From: Schistosoma haematobium
Lineage: Eukaryota > Platyhelminthes > Trematoda > Strigeidida > Schistosomatidae
Assembly (NCBI RefSeq): GCF_000699445.3
Contig: NC_067196.1
Coordinates: 91,917,364-91,981,363 of the forward strand
DNA length: 64,000 nucleotides
Direction of reading: 5' to 3'
The notes under the pieces were generated by a model. The model did not search any database. It was not told the origin of the DNA and saw only the letters and a list, made by a program, of their open reading frames with translations. The position numbers were made by a program, and so were the translations under genes. This document shows, piece by piece, positions 45,225 through 56,684 of this stretch; the first letter of the stretch is position 1, and the number at the start of each line of letters is the position of its first letter.

Positions 45225-45615
45225 ATAATGCCTCAGTGGTGTATTATTCAGAACGCGAATACGGAGTGTTGATCTCGTTTAGTATTGCACCACACACAGA
45301 TATCCAAATTTGCAAGTACGCTAAGCAAGCATGAAAGAATAGTGCCGAAAAGGAAGAAGGCAAGCGAGTGAGCATGTGAGTCAAATAAGCGAGTCAATGA
45401 ACAGGATTAAGATGTACACATATATACATAGTGAAATTAATGAATTATCGAATCAATCAAGCGACTAACATTAAAGCTAGCAGAATGAATATATATGCGT
45501 AGGTAGTGAGAAATGCTCAAGCATACATAATCATACAAGTGCAACAATAATAAAGATACAATGGTATAGATAAGTTGTTATTATACGAATAACTCTGTCC
45601 GTATCCCAGCCTTTA
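45225..45615 (-). repeat. Repeat H copy (LTR-like)
   Basis: GCGAATACGGAGTGTTGATC, GTGAGCATGTGAGTCAAATA, ACATATATACATAGTGAAAT and GGTATAGATAAGTTGTTATT; inverse of 52763-53149. Confidence 0.65.
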
Positions 45616-45619
45616 CACA

Positions 45620-45900
45620 AATTGAATGGTGTGTTTGAAGAGAACGGTACTGGGTTCGAGTCCCAGAGTGAACATCAAATCTCGGATGCAAATACACCAA
45701 GCTTACGAGTCACAAATAGGACGAAACGCGCGTCCTGGATCCTACTATTAGCCGCCATCCATCTTCGTTTAGAATACTTGTGAATTAAGGCAATATCGAG
45801 GCAATACGCACAGTATGCACATATGCCAACGAGGGAAAGACTGATCAGTTGCAGTTCTAAATAACCATGGGAAGATACAAGTAAATAACAATGAGTGAAT
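45620..45900 (+). mobile_element. HH-A copy with head, hammerhead and tail
   Basis: B box GGGTTCGAGTCCC, then CTTACGA in place of CTGACGA, GTCACAAATAGGAC, GAAACGCGCGTC, CTGGAT. Helices II and III are sound but the core has one change and helix I is weakened. Full tail to GATACAAGTAAATAACA. Lies in intron 5. Confidence 0.85.
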
Positions 45901-45959
45901 ACAGATAAAATATGCCTAGTAATAAAAATCATAATCCGCAGCTTGTTTTATCTAGTACT

Positions 45960-46480
45960 CGTTAGTTGAACATACCTGAGTTCGAGATTCCAATGTAAGC
46001 TGTATCCTATCTAATCCATATAAACAGACTTCTGTCTATATTGTGGTACTCCTCACCGGATTCACATTATACGAACTGAGATCGATCAAAACTTAGTCAA
46101 AATCTTATCAATGTGGTAATTTAGACTATTACAAACTAAAGGTTTATCACTAAGATAAAGAAAAACATGTATATGTATAGAATAGGTGATTCATGAAGAT
46201 TTTATACTCATTGACTGAAGTTGTGAAAATGCTGACATAAATGTATCAACTCTAGTGATTCCAAGACAACACATTTCATGTGTCATCAATATATCATTAT
46301 TATGGATGATTAAATTGTCTTATTATTGTCTTATATATTTAAGTGATCGATCAAAAAATGAATCTAGTTTACTTTCGTAACTTGTCAATACGAACCCGAC
46401 TACATGTTATGTAATAATGTATAGCATGAAATAAAATTACTTTTTACCATATTAGTTCTTTACTAACGAATCAGTCATTT
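45960..46480. other. Intron 5 sequence, nothing recognised
   Basis: AT-rich, no defined element. Confidence 0.4.
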
Positions 46481-46487
46481 GGTTACT

Positions 46488-47070
46488 AAACTTACTTATG
46501 TTTGTGACCCCCACAGCAGTATAGGCCACCGAACAGCATTCTCTAACTCATTCTGTCCTGGGTCATCCTTTTTGGTTCTATCCAATTCTTGCTCACTCTT
46601 CTCATGTCTGTCTCCATTTTTTGAGGTAATTTCTTCTTTAGTCTTCCACTTCTCCTCCTTTGGCACTGAGGATTCCAAGTGATGGCTTTCCTTGTGATGC
46701 ACTTGGGTGTTTTCTTCAATATGTGTCCTATCCACTTCCAGCGCTTCTTCATGATTTCTTTCTCCGCTGGGACGCGGTTTGTTCTCTCTCATAATAGGTT
46801 GTTGTTCATAGTGTTTTGCCAAAGGGTCCAAAGTATTTTGCGTACACAACTGTTAGTAAACACTTGCATCTTCTGGATGATGGCTTTCGTAGTTCTCAAA
46901 GTTTCTGTCCCATACAGTAGAACTGTCTTGACATTTGTATTGAAAATTTTGACTTTAATGTTGGCTTGTAGACAGTTGTTTTGAGTTCCAGATGTTCATC
47001 AATTGTAGATATGTTGCTCTTGTTTTACCGATTCGCGCCTTCACATCTTCACTTGCTTTAGTCAATGAAA
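46488..47070 (-). pseudogene. RTE-like LINE, longest C-terminal fragment
   Basis: Minus strand: remnants of SKAKQ/KARIGKTRATYLQ-like, VKTVLLYGTETLRTTKAI-like, then MRENKPRPSGERNHEEALEV and the frame MKKRWKWIGHILKKTPKC, TRKAITWNPQCQRRRSGR, VSKNWIEPKR. Several frameshifts. The (GTAA)n tail is mutated at 46488. Confidence 0.8.
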
Positions 47071-47179
47071 TAAATAAATCATTAATTAAATCAAATAAAG
47101 TAAAAAATTAGTAATAATTTATTTATTAACCATTTAATATCCTTTATCTAAACCCCTACGCATTGCTGACTAGTGTAGG

Positions 47180-47610
47180 GGATGGTTGAAAAAAAGTTAG
47201 GGGCGGCCAAGTCAAAGACATGACATCAATGCTTCAAGTCACTAACTTCTAGTCTTAGTCATGTTGGTAGATACAGAATACTTGGTTAGAGTCCATGTGA
47301 CTATCGTAACCAATGGTTGGAGACTCTTAGTGACATGGCTCAGAATCGATCACAATGGCGTCGGTGTATACACTCTTTGTCTTTCTTTAAACTGTGAGGT
47401 TAAAATTGCTTTATAACTTTCTTTCTACGAACTAATTCTTTCTTCCTGTACTATATCCTTATATGCGATCTCTCTTTTATATATTACCACCATTGAATTA
47501 ACTACTTCTATGAATCTGATGTTCATCTTGTTGTGTAAATGGTGTGTGATACCTTAGACCGATGCACATATGTCCCTGGTCCTACGTTGTAGCTGACTGA
47601 CTGATTTAAA
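47180..47610 (+). pseudogene. WLGHVLRMP-type LINE C terminus and 3-prime UTR
   Basis: GGATGGTTGAAAAAAAGTTA ... GGCTCAGAATCGATCACAAT ... then the UTR with ATCTGATGTTCATCTTGTTG and a CTGACTGACTGA tail at 47597. Frameshifted. Confidence 0.75.
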
Positions 47611-47619
47611 CCCCTCCTT

Positions 47620-48040
47620 CTTAAGATAATTAAAACCAATCTAATAAATCTACTTAACATTTAGCATAATACTAACCAATTAAGTTACACCGATCTATAA
47701 GTCATTTAGTCAATGAATTATACTGCAAAACATAAATTACAATCAGTTAATTAATGTATTCGTTTATCACAATTATAATGAACCCTACATAAATGTCATA
47801 TATAGATGATATAAAGAATTTTAAAGTGTAATTAAGTTAGTTATAAACTAAGGAAAAGTAAACTGGAGAATAGAAACATGTCACCAAGACTATCTTAGTA
47901 ATAATCAACTAACTAAAACAAACTTAACCAATTAAAGGTTCATGTTCTCTCTGGTACATTTAATATAATAGGCGTCAGGTTTAATAATCATCATAATAAT
48001 AACCTTCATTTTATCAAAAAAAAATGAAAGAATATTTCCA
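47620..48040. other. Intron 5 sequence, nothing recognised
   Basis: AT-rich; no gene or element defined. Confidence 0.4.
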
Positions 48041-48041
48041 A

Positions 48042-48145
48042 TGGCTTGTTAACTTACGCCTGTTAACCCCCATAGAGCATAGGCTGACGATCATCATTCT
48101 CCAACCTATTCTATCGTGAGCCTTCCTTTTTAATTGTATCATTTT
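48042..48145 (-). mobile_element. RTE-like LINE tail fragment
   Basis: TTAACTTACGCCTGTTAACC...GAGCATAGGCTGACGATCAT, about 100 nt of the minus-strand end. Confidence 0.6.
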
Positions 48146-48439
48146 CAATGGCGAATGCATAAAAAGCTTTTCTTTAATGTCAATCATAAATTATGTAGTA
48201 ACATTTTTAAAAACGAACACACAAAGAGATACTACTTACTTAGAAAAGAGAAATATGTTAACAAAGAAAAAACAAAGAGTGAGACATAAGTCGTTCTTTT
48301 TTCCTTCCAAAAAATGGTAAACTTGTAAGTTAGATTAAATTCATGATAAACAATGTAATTTTCTAATTTATAATGATGTAATGTAAATGATATTACAGTT
48401 AATGGCTTGATTTCAATTGATACTTCGATCATTATTTCG

Positions 48440-48880
48440 GATATTATTATCTAATCGTTGAAATCATGAATTGATTTAAGTTAGGCCACCATGAAAAAAC
48501 CTGAAATCATTTGGATGGCTATTTCATCCTAGTATAGGATTATCGAATAGTGAACATCCGAGATTTTGCTAGAGGGATTTGAACCTAAGATCATCGATTT
48601 CACTGAAGACAATAATGGATGTATCATTCAATTTCATGAGTTGGTTCAAGTTAAACAATAACACCGTTGGATGCCGACTGGCTCAGTGGTTTAGAAGTGA
48701 AGTGTTCGCGCGGAGAACCGAAGGTTCTGATTTCGAATCATGCGAGAGGGATCGTAGGTGCATACTACTGAGGAGTCCTGAACTATGATAAGACGGTCGT
48801 CCAGTGCTTCCAGGTTTTATATGGTGGTCTAGATTTAATCGATTCATGTATTCAACTATTAGATTATTAAAATCTTCTAT
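48440..48880. mobile_element. HH-B inverted pair
   Basis: Minus-strand module 48447-48600, then plus-strand body, head (GGTTCTGATTTCGAATC) and ribozyme region at about 48764-48812: TACTACTGAGGAGTCCTGAACTATGATAAGAC. GAAA is lost (ATAAGAC). Right arm present. Confidence 0.7.
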
Positions 48881-49517
48881 ATACTAATATAAGTAACAAA
48901 TATTAACACAGATATATCAGCGTTAGAAATACACCGCATTATCAATGAGATGAGCGTGACTATGAGGAGTTTCTCAGTAGTGAGTTATGAGTCTAGTTAC
49001 TTAATATCAACTCAAACTTTCCTTAAGCAAGTTAAGATATGAATTTCGACTTATAGAAAGTTGTACTTGAAAAAGCTTGTTCAAAAATGTGATTTGACTC
49101 ACACAAAAAAAGAACGTGCTACCTTATAAATTAAATTTTTCCAAAGAAAATTATGTGAGGCTAGTCGTCTTGTAACTATATCTTTATGTCAGAACCAATA
49201 TCTTACCGTGGTCAGATGGTGAGATACCTGGGTACCTTGAGATTCATGGTTACATTCGCCAAAGTCTAGTTGATTTTCATGATCGTTTTCGATGAGAACT
49301 GACATCAGTTGTATTTCTGTTGAAAATAGTTCTCATGATTGAGATCCAGTTGCGATACACAAAGATCCTATGATGAATCTCCCAGTACTGATGAGGAGTA
49401 TTATGCTACAACAAAACAGTTGTTTATTACTCTGTGTCTTTTAACGGAAACTCGAATAAAATCAATCTGTGACTAACAGAATAAAATAATCCCTTAAAAA
49501 AATCAATTCATCTATGA

Positions 49518-49710
49518 TATACAAAGATGGATAGTAGCTAGCAAAGGAATTCAGGACGCATGTTTCGTCCACTGCTAGCCACTATCCATCTTTTCTTATA
49601 AAACTTGTGATCTAAGGCAATATCGAGGCAGTCCGCACAGGATGCACATATGCCAACAAGAGACTGATCAATTGCAGTTCTAAACATCAATGGGAAGATA
49701 CAAGTAGGCA
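49518..49710. mobile_element. HH-A, heads deleted, minus-plus junction
   Basis: GATGGATAGTAGCTAGCAAA...GTTTCGTCC meets CACTGCTAGCCACTATCCAT directly, removing both hammerhead cores; then a normal plus tail to AAGATACAAGTAGG. Confidence 0.75.
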
Positions 49711-50059
49711 GAATCAGGGGAATTCATTTATGATATTTCAAGTGCTTTTTTTCATTGAAGCATACTTTAAGAATCTTACACTGATTTTGTAAATTAAGTA
49801 TATGATAATATTTGTATATAATCCATAAATAAGCAAAACTTGAACCGTCTCCATGGTAACATCAATAAACGTATGGTTTGTTTCTTTTCATTTCTCAGTG
49901 TATCATATATGAAGTAACTATCGAAATTTACTTAAAGTTTATTGAGGAACACTAATTACAACTTAACAAGCTTGAGTGAATTAAAATTCATACGGTAATC
50001 ATAAAATTAATAATGATGGCCTTATTCCATATCAATGTCTCAGTACAATATAGAATTCT

Positions 50060-50525
50060 CAGCTCAAAGTATTACAACAAGTTTCCAATTTCTTACTTGT
50101 TGGTCGATCCTGACGATAAATATTGAGTGATCACCAGTTAGAATTTAGCAGTCCAGTCAATCAACATCTAAATAATATACATTCTTTTCGTGTCATACTG
50201 CCAGCAACCACGATGTCTCTAATTGGGCTCTTCTGACGATAAATATTGAGTGATCATTAATTAGATAGTGGCAGTTCAAGAATTGACATCTGATTACTGT
50301 GTATTCTTTTCGATATACATTGCCAGTAACTACAATATCTCTAATTGGGTACTTTTGTAACTAGTACGACGAAAGATTGTACACTTTTCACAAATTCACC
50401 TAAATAGGTTATATGATCAAGTAATAGTCATAATGACCTATTAAAACAAGCAATAAAACAAATAACTTGTTGAAATATCCAGATAGTAGGAATAGGTAGC
50501 TCAGATATTCGAGCAGGTTGCCCAT
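50060..50525 (+). repeat. Repeat J with internal tandem duplication
   Basis: The block TCTGACGATAAATATTGAGTG ... ATCTCTAATTGGG occurs twice in a row (about 50110-50228 and 50231-50349). 24250-24570 has it once. Confidence 0.6.
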
Positions 50526-50601
50526 GTAAGGTCATTAATGTAAATTTTGAATAAAAAATAATATACCATGGTGATTAATCAGATCCAACTAGGTAAACAA
50601 C

Positions 50602-51005
50602 AAGTTCGTATAAAGATCATGAACCTATTGATGTTAGAGCACCTTTGGAAACCTGGAAGCACTGGACGGCCGTTTCGTCCTATTGCTGAACTCCTCAGCA
50701 GTGCGCGTCCACGACCCTGCGAGCGGGATTCGAGCCCAGATCTTTCGGCCTCGCGCGCGAACGCTTAATCTACTGGACCACTGAGCCGGCATTCAATGGT
50801 GATAGTGTCTAACTTCAACCAATCCACGAAATTGCGCGACCAACTTTCATTGTACTGTGGTAGATACCTGTCTCTACCCGACATGGATTAGCTCCACTGG
50901 TCACGGCTTCTCACTAGAACTCCTAGAATTCCCTCACGAAGCTAGTCGCTAGTGAGCACATGTTGAATAATCTCCACAACCACTATACTAGTAAGTTCGT
51001 ATAAA
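50602..51005 (-). mobile_element. HH-B single unit flanked by 13-bp target duplication
   Basis: AAGTTCGTATAAA at 50602-50614 and 50993-51005 flank a 378-bp unit. On the minus strand the unit has the body, tRNA-like head (A box TGGTCCAGTAG, B box GGGCTCGAATCCC), hammerhead and right arm. The last 30 bp, ATAATCTCCACAACC then ACTATACTAGT, are the end sequence in inverted order. The duplication length is typical of target-primed retrotransposition. Lies in intron 5. Confidence 0.85.
50659..50704 (-). ncRNA. Hammerhead ribozyme, HH-B type, best preserved
   Basis: Minus strand: GCACTG, CTGAGGA, helix II GTTC/GGAC (one G-U) with loop AGCAATA, GAA, palindromic helix III ACGGCCGT, cleavable C, CAGTGC. 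Helix I is six perfect pairs. Every base of the CUGANGA...GAAA...GUC core is present. Confidence 0.85.
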
Positions 51006-51009
51006 CTTG

Positions 51010-51515
51010 TCACTAATTGGTCAATTCTGTTAAATGTGGTCCAACTGATTGAATACGAAATTTTTTAGTAGTTAGTTTAATGAAATAATCTCTAATCTTA
51101 TAGGTAATTATTCTACATTTCATGTTGGTTAATAGAATATGATGATGTTCATAGTTTAATACAGTGTTGATTGACTGAACGGGTTATGTGTATTGATATA
51201 AACAACATACAATTTGGCATAATCTGTTTATGGTCTAAGTTTCCATACTGTACACCTAATGTATAAGATAAAGTAAAGGGGTAAATTATAAAAATCTTCC
51301 CCTCAACTTTATATTATCAAAATAAGCCTATCAACTATATTGATTGTTGATTACCTATTGATAATTTATGGGTAGACAAAATGTTGTTTTCATATTATTA
51401 TCTAGTAAATAAAAATTGTACCATTATGTCACCCCCCCCCAAGTGTCTGATATGCCAGATATTTTAAAAACATTGGCTTATTAGTCTATCATCCTGTTGA
51501 AACAAATAAATATTT
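51010..51515. other. Intron 5 sequence, nothing recognised
   Basis: AT-rich; C run at 51431. Confidence 0.4.
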
Positions 51516-51519
51516 CATA

Positions 51520-51990
51520 GGTGAATTTGTGAGTCAATTGAAGCTAGACTACCATGAAAAACCTGGAAGCACTGGACGGATGTTTCGACACAGTATGGGA
51601 CTCCTCAGCAGTGTGTAACCACTATAACAATACCAAAATCTCCACAAAACCCCTTCTGATAATCATCATCCTATGATCACTAGTGACTGCTTTCAAGACG
51701 TATATTCTGGAGTTCCGGTGAGTAACGGTGACCAATGGAGTTCAACTAGGTGTATTGTGAGATAGTAACTCACCGGTTAAGCGCTAGCGCACGAGACTGA
51801 TAGGTGCTGGGTTCGAATCTCGCGAGGCAGGGTCATGGATGCGCACTGCTGAGGAATGCCAAGCTAGGTCGAAAAAGCCGTCCATTGCTTCCAGGTTTTC
51901 CATAGTGTTCGAGTTTCAATTGACCCATGGTCTCAACTATTAAATTTAATATAATATCCAAAAAACCCTTCCGATATTAATAATTTTAAG
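51520..51990. mobile_element. HH-B inverted pair with shortened plus head
   Basis: Minus module 51525-51615 (GCACTGGACGGATGTTTCGA), then plus body, head from CACCGGTTAAGCGCTAGCGC, B box GGGTTCGAATCTC, ribozyme GCACTGCTGAGGAATGCCAA...GGTCGAAAAAGCC. Helix II is weakened and helix III broken. Confidence 0.75.
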
Positions 51991-51999
51991 TGCTTTTTC

Positions 52000-52760
52000 A
52001 CACCGCTAGACAACGATGTTTGATAGGAGTAACCCATCTCAGAGCTAGCAAAAACGCGGGTTTGTTGGAATCATCTCAATATTATATATATATTTCAGAG
52101 CTCTAATTATATTAAAAGGATTCTTACTGAATTCTTAACGCATGCTGAATTTTTAGTGGCCATGTATCTGACTTCAGTTGAATCATTATAGTTCGATGTA
52201 TCGGGTGCAGTTGCTACCTCAATTCGAGTTGTTAGACAAGCCTATTGCTCACACGGATTTCTTAGGTGAGATTCTTGTTTATTAGTATCAACATCTAATA
52301 CTGTCAACTGACGGTTTATTTCTTCGCTTTCACGATGAAGCTCTACATCTTGGGTATCCACTAGATGAGATTCATCATGAGCAGGAGATATAACTTCAAC
52401 TTGTGGTTGACAAGCAGGTTCTTTAGTCTGCTATCGAAGTAGATTAGGGAGATTAGAATGCCCCATCACTTGATATTAAGAAACTGGTTGTAGTAAAAGA
52501 TGATTTGACTGGTGGAAACTGCTTTGATTAGGATGTGTAGTAGCAGGTAGGTGATGAAGATGGTCAGAAATCAGGTGAGAAGGGATTAAGAAGACTGATG
52601 TTAGATTCGATGCTTTCACTGGCATATATGACAATGAAGACGGACTAGTTACAGTTTGTGACCTCAAGACAGGTGCGCTAACTAGGGCTTAACATAGTAA
52701 CCGACATGTATAGCAGCTCACATGCAATTGATTGTGTTCACATCTGATTTGGTCAATCCC
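52000..52760. other. Intron 5 sequence without recognised element
   Basis: A 63-codon minus frame at 52476 (Ser/His/Pro-rich) shows no splice sites or motifs that I would support. Confidence 0.4.
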
Positions 52761-52762
52761 TT

Positions 52763-53149
52763 TTGTTAACTTATTTAACGGATAAAGTAATTCGTACAAC
52801 AACTTATCTACACCATTTTACCTTTATTATTGTTGCACTTGTATGAATATGTATGCTTGAGCTTTGCTTACTACCTACTCATATATATTCATTTTTGTAG
52901 CTTTAATGTTAGTCGCTTAATTGATTCGATGATTCACTCATTTCACTATTTGTATATATGTACATTTTAATCCTGTTCATTGATTCATTGACTCGCTCAT
53001 TTGACTCGCATGTTCACTCGCTTGCTTTTCGGCACTATTCTTTCATATTTGCTTACTGTACCTGTAATTTTGGTAATCTGTGAGTGGTACAATATTAAAC
53101 TTAATCAACAATTCCTACACGTCTTCTGATTTATTCACCGTTGGGGACA
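52763..53149 (+). repeat. Repeat H, most complete copy (LTR-like)
   Basis: Starts TGTTAACTTATTTAACG and ends TTGGGGACA (TG...CA), 387 bp. Contains CCTACTCATATATATTCATT and GCTCATTTGACTCGCATG. No target duplication found, so the LTR label is tentative. Confidence 0.5.
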
Positions 53150-53289
53150 TTATCTAGTAATGGTTATCAGGACGAACAGTATACAAAGTGTAAAGATTAT
53201 ATTGAATACCGACCATTACACACTACAAATTCAAATTAACTTATCATTTTTAAATTTAGCTAATACAATCATTTGAGGAATATTCTGTG

Positions 53290-53622
53290 TTTGAATGGAG
53301 TATTGTTCTCTGATCTGGATGGTTTAGCCGTGGGGCATTCATCGCTCTTCTGAACGACGTCATCACCACAAACATAAGACCAAAAATCAAACCAATAGGT
53401 GATACAACCAAAACAAAGAAGTAAACAATAACAGATTTAAGTTCAGCAAGAACTAATCAAAATCAAGGTGTACAGGACAACGAATGAACCACATGTAGAG
53501 AAATTTGAACATTTCACTTGTACCTGAATTTTTATACTGATGATGTTGTTCAGAAGAATGATGAAAACTCCACGACTAAACCATCTAGCTCACTGAAGAA
53601 AACTCTATCAAAATCATTCATC
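53290..53622. mobile_element. Foldback-C, long copy
   Basis: Arms GATCTGGATGGTTTAGCCGT...TCTTCTGAACGACGTCATCA and GTTCAGAAGAATGATG...CGACTAAACCATCTAGC flank about 180 nt shared with 18118-18490. Confidence 0.8.
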
Positions 53623-53633
53623 TAATTTTTGTA

Positions 53634-53812
53634 AGCAATGATGGATAGTGGCTAGCAGTGGAATCCAGTTTGACGTGAGTTTCGTCCTATTTTGGACTCG
53701 TCAGCTGGATGTACATGCATCTCATAGAGTTGATGTTCATTCTGGGACTCGAACCCAGTATCGAATCAAAGTAGTGTTTCACTTGGTATTGTTTGGCTTG
53801 TATCTTCCCAGT
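53634..53812 (-). mobile_element. HH-A head plus tail scrap before exon 6
   Basis: Hammerhead at 53663-53710: ATCCAG, CTGACGA, GTCC/GGAC, GAA, ACTCACGT, C, then AAA before CTGGAT. B box GGGACTCGAACCC. 53779-53812 is a detached piece of the tail. Confidence 0.75.
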
Positions 53813-53893
53813 GAATCATTCATCTAAGTTACAAATCTTTGCTACTATTCTGTATATATATACATACGTACTTGTTCTTATTTTATTTAACAG

Positions 53894-54524
53894 GGATCAA
53901 AAGTTACGTTATCATTATCCATTACGTTCTACAATATTTCATTCAAATACAATGAAATTAATGAATATCAAAAAATTCACTAAAAGTTATGATTTAGAAA
54001 GTCATTTAACTTATTATGATACATTTCGTAAATTTCATAATGCACGTAAAAATTTACAATTTGGTGTATTTAGTGATACAGAATTATTAACTAGTAAATT
54101 TACAATTACATCTACGGATGATTCTGCTATTGATAGTTGTTGTGATGATGATCATAATGATGATGATGAATTACATAGTTCTATAGATTCATTATATATT
54201 AAAAATTATTTCATCAAATCAAATAGAAAAAGAAATGATGTAGTGACGAGTAATAATAATAACAATAATAATAATAATAGTTGCCATGGCAACAGTAATA
54301 ATCAAGATACTAATCATAGTAACGGTAATAGATTGGAACGGATATCAACTATATCAGATACAAATGTTCATAATAATGAGAAATATGATAATCATTCTAA
54401 TGAACCATTGAATTCAATCAATATTGAAATGAAAAGATCAGTAATTGAAAATACAAATAAAAATTACACTTCCATTGTATCTAATGAGAAACAGAAAAGT
54501 ATTGAATGTAATAATACAATACAA
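53894..54524 (+). CDS. Exon 6, acidic and poly-Asn exon
   Basis: Acceptor ATTTAACAG ends at 53893 and donor GTAAGT starts at 54525. The first base completes the Arg codon from exon 5, followed by 210 codons in phase 0. The start is basic and aromatic (DQKLRYHYPLRSTIFHS). It then has an acidic cluster (CCDDDHNDDDELHSS) that could bind metal or basic partners, and a poly-Asn run coded by an AAT/AAC repeat at about 54250-54280. The rest is Asn/Ser/Glu-rich and probably disordered. An SM-alpha-like copy with its hammerhead on the minus strand lies just upstream, and its tail fragment ends about 80 nt before the acceptor. Confidence 0.8.
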
Positions 54525-54759
54525 GTAAGTGTATGATTGTGTTGTTTCATAGATTATAATAGATAGTAATAATATTTGTATCATTTTAGTAATGTAATTG
54601 AATAGATTATGAGTGTTATTCCAATGTGGAAATAGTTTTATTTTACAGTAGACTGATTTTACAATCGTTTTATTTGATTGTCTGAAATTCATTACCTCTT
54701 TGATGATAGTATCCTAAACTTTGAGGTATTGCAGTTAGGGCATTAATCTATCCTGGTAT

Positions 54760-55225
54760 AGCGGAGGGTGTGGAGAATCAACTCTCCCTCTCCAAATGCT
54801 CTCAAGTGGCTACGTGAATACATTCACTGACAGGGAAGTTCTATTTGCTGCATTCTTGTAGCATAACTGTTGTTTACAAAATTGAGAAGACGAAAGGTGA
54901 ATGTCCGGCGCTTTAACTGGGAGTTGGAAAACCCTGATTCCAAACCAATTGTACACATGGACTCCAGGATCCTGAAGGAACAAGTGGCGTATTAACCTGT
55001 TGTTGGTCACCGTTCACCATGGAACTGCATCTTCAGACTTGGCTCCACTGTCTTGTGGATCAAACGTTTACGTCGAAGGATCTGGGTGTCACTCCCGAAG
55101 AAAATCACCTGTTTCAGTCTGGGCACCCGAGTTGTATCACAACTCACACACAAATCAAGTAACTTGTGTGGCGCATATGTATTCGGTGCCCCTTTATACC
55201 AATATTCATGTGTTCAGATAAATAA
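54760..55225 (+). repeat. Repeat F in intron 6
   Basis: GGAGAATCAACTCTCCCTCT, GAATGTCCGGCGCTTTAACT, CAGTCTGGGCACCCGAG; ends TTCAGATAAATAAATAAACA. Followed by a small HH-A tail piece (55232-55310). Confidence 0.65.
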
Positions 55226-55431
55226 ATAAACAAATGGGCGTATTGCCTCGATATTACCTTAAGTCACAAGTAAAGATAGATAAAATTGAACAACATCAAA
55301 TGAATTTAAGTGTAGAAGAAGGTTTTTGAGAAAAATAATGAATTACTATTTTGCGAACACAGTAATCATCCTATAATATCTCTTATAAACCATCTAGTTC
55401 TCACGCTATATAATACATTATAATCTCTACG

Positions 55432-55800
55432 TACTTACTTACTTACTTACTTACGCCTGTTAGTCCTCGTAGAGGAACATAGGTCGCTCACCAGCATTCT
55501 CCATCCAACCCTGTCTTGGGCAATCCTTTCCAACTCTTTCCAGTTCTTATTCATCCTTTTCATATCTGATTCGACTTCCCAACGTAATGTGTTCTTTGGC
55601 CTTCCTCCTTTCTGTTTCCCTTCAGGATTCCACGTTAGGGCTTGCCTCATGATGCAGTTTGGTGATTTGCGTAATGTATGTCCTATCCATTCCCATCCTC
55701 TATTCCTAATATCCTCTTCAGCTTGAAGCTGATTTGTTCTCTCCCACAGTAGGCTGTTGCTGATCGTATCCGGATTATAAGCTCTATACTTTAATATATC
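55432..55800 (-). pseudogene. RTE-like LINE C terminus and tail
   Basis: Tail TTACTTACTTACTTACTTAC at 55434. Minus frame: [80 protein letters not shown]: 120 codons open, the best preserved copy of this end. Confidence 0.85.
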
Positions 55801-55959
55801 TGAATTCAACTATTTACTTTAAAAATTCAAACTACCACTATCGATAATCATTAGACACTATGAACATTGAAAATCATGAAGATATTTTTAAAAAAAAATC
55901 TAATTTCAAAACCCAAACATAAACACACACTAATTCAAAATGATTCTCATTTTAATTTG

Positions 55960-56175
55960 CTTACTTACTTAATTACTTACGCCTGTTACTCCGAACGGAG
56001 CATAGGCCATCAACCAACAATTCCCAACCCACTCTGTCTCACTCTACCTTCCTTTCTAGTTCTATCTAATTGTTATTCATTCTTCTCAATATCTATATTC
56101 CATTTCTCGGAGTCATGTACTTTTAAGTCCTCGTCTTCTTCTCTGTTAGCCCTGAAGATTCCAAATAAGGGTTAT
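55960..56175 (-). pseudogene. RTE-like LINE tail fragment
   Basis: TTACTTACTTAATTACTTAC then CGCCTGTTACTCCGAACGGA; diverged C terminus on the minus strand. Confidence 0.7.
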
Positions 56176-56179
56176 TCTA

Positions 56180-56680
56180 TAAATTATATAATCATTTTCA
56201 TTGAAATCTAATTGAAATAAGGTATTATAATAAATAATAATAATAAACAAACCAAACAATGAATTGAATGTAAACAATCTGACAACTTCATTTAAGATTA
56301 TTACACTGACTAATTTATATTGTTTATATTGTTCAATGTTATTATTATTATTATTGTTCTCCAAGGCAACGAACACGTAGTTGAAACAAGCAAACAAACA
56401 AACAAACAAACAAACAGACAGACAGACAAACAAACAAACAAACAAAACAACCAAGATGTTTGTTATCCAATTTATTTTGTTTAACTAATATACATTATGT
56501 ACATAATAGAAAGTGGATATTGTATCTATGCCATTTTTATTTCATCTTCATCTTCTTTAGGTCAATTCATTTTGTTACTTATATATTTAAACTATCCACC
56601 TACATAATTAGCGAAATTCATTTTATTAGAACAATTTGATAAAAACTTACCATCTTTTTTTTTAAAAAAAAAACGATGTA
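56180..56680. other. Intron 6 sequence with microsatellites
   Basis: ATT repeat near 56341-56357 and an AAAC/AGAC tetramer tract at 56392-56445. No gene; the Cys/Leu-rich minus frame is only this repeat translated. Confidence 0.6.
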
Positions 56681-56684
56681 ATAG

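Noticed and set aside
56146..56454. Cys/Leu/Val-rich minus-strand ORF
   Set aside because: It is a translated AAAC/AGAC tetranucleotide repeat plus AT-rich intron.
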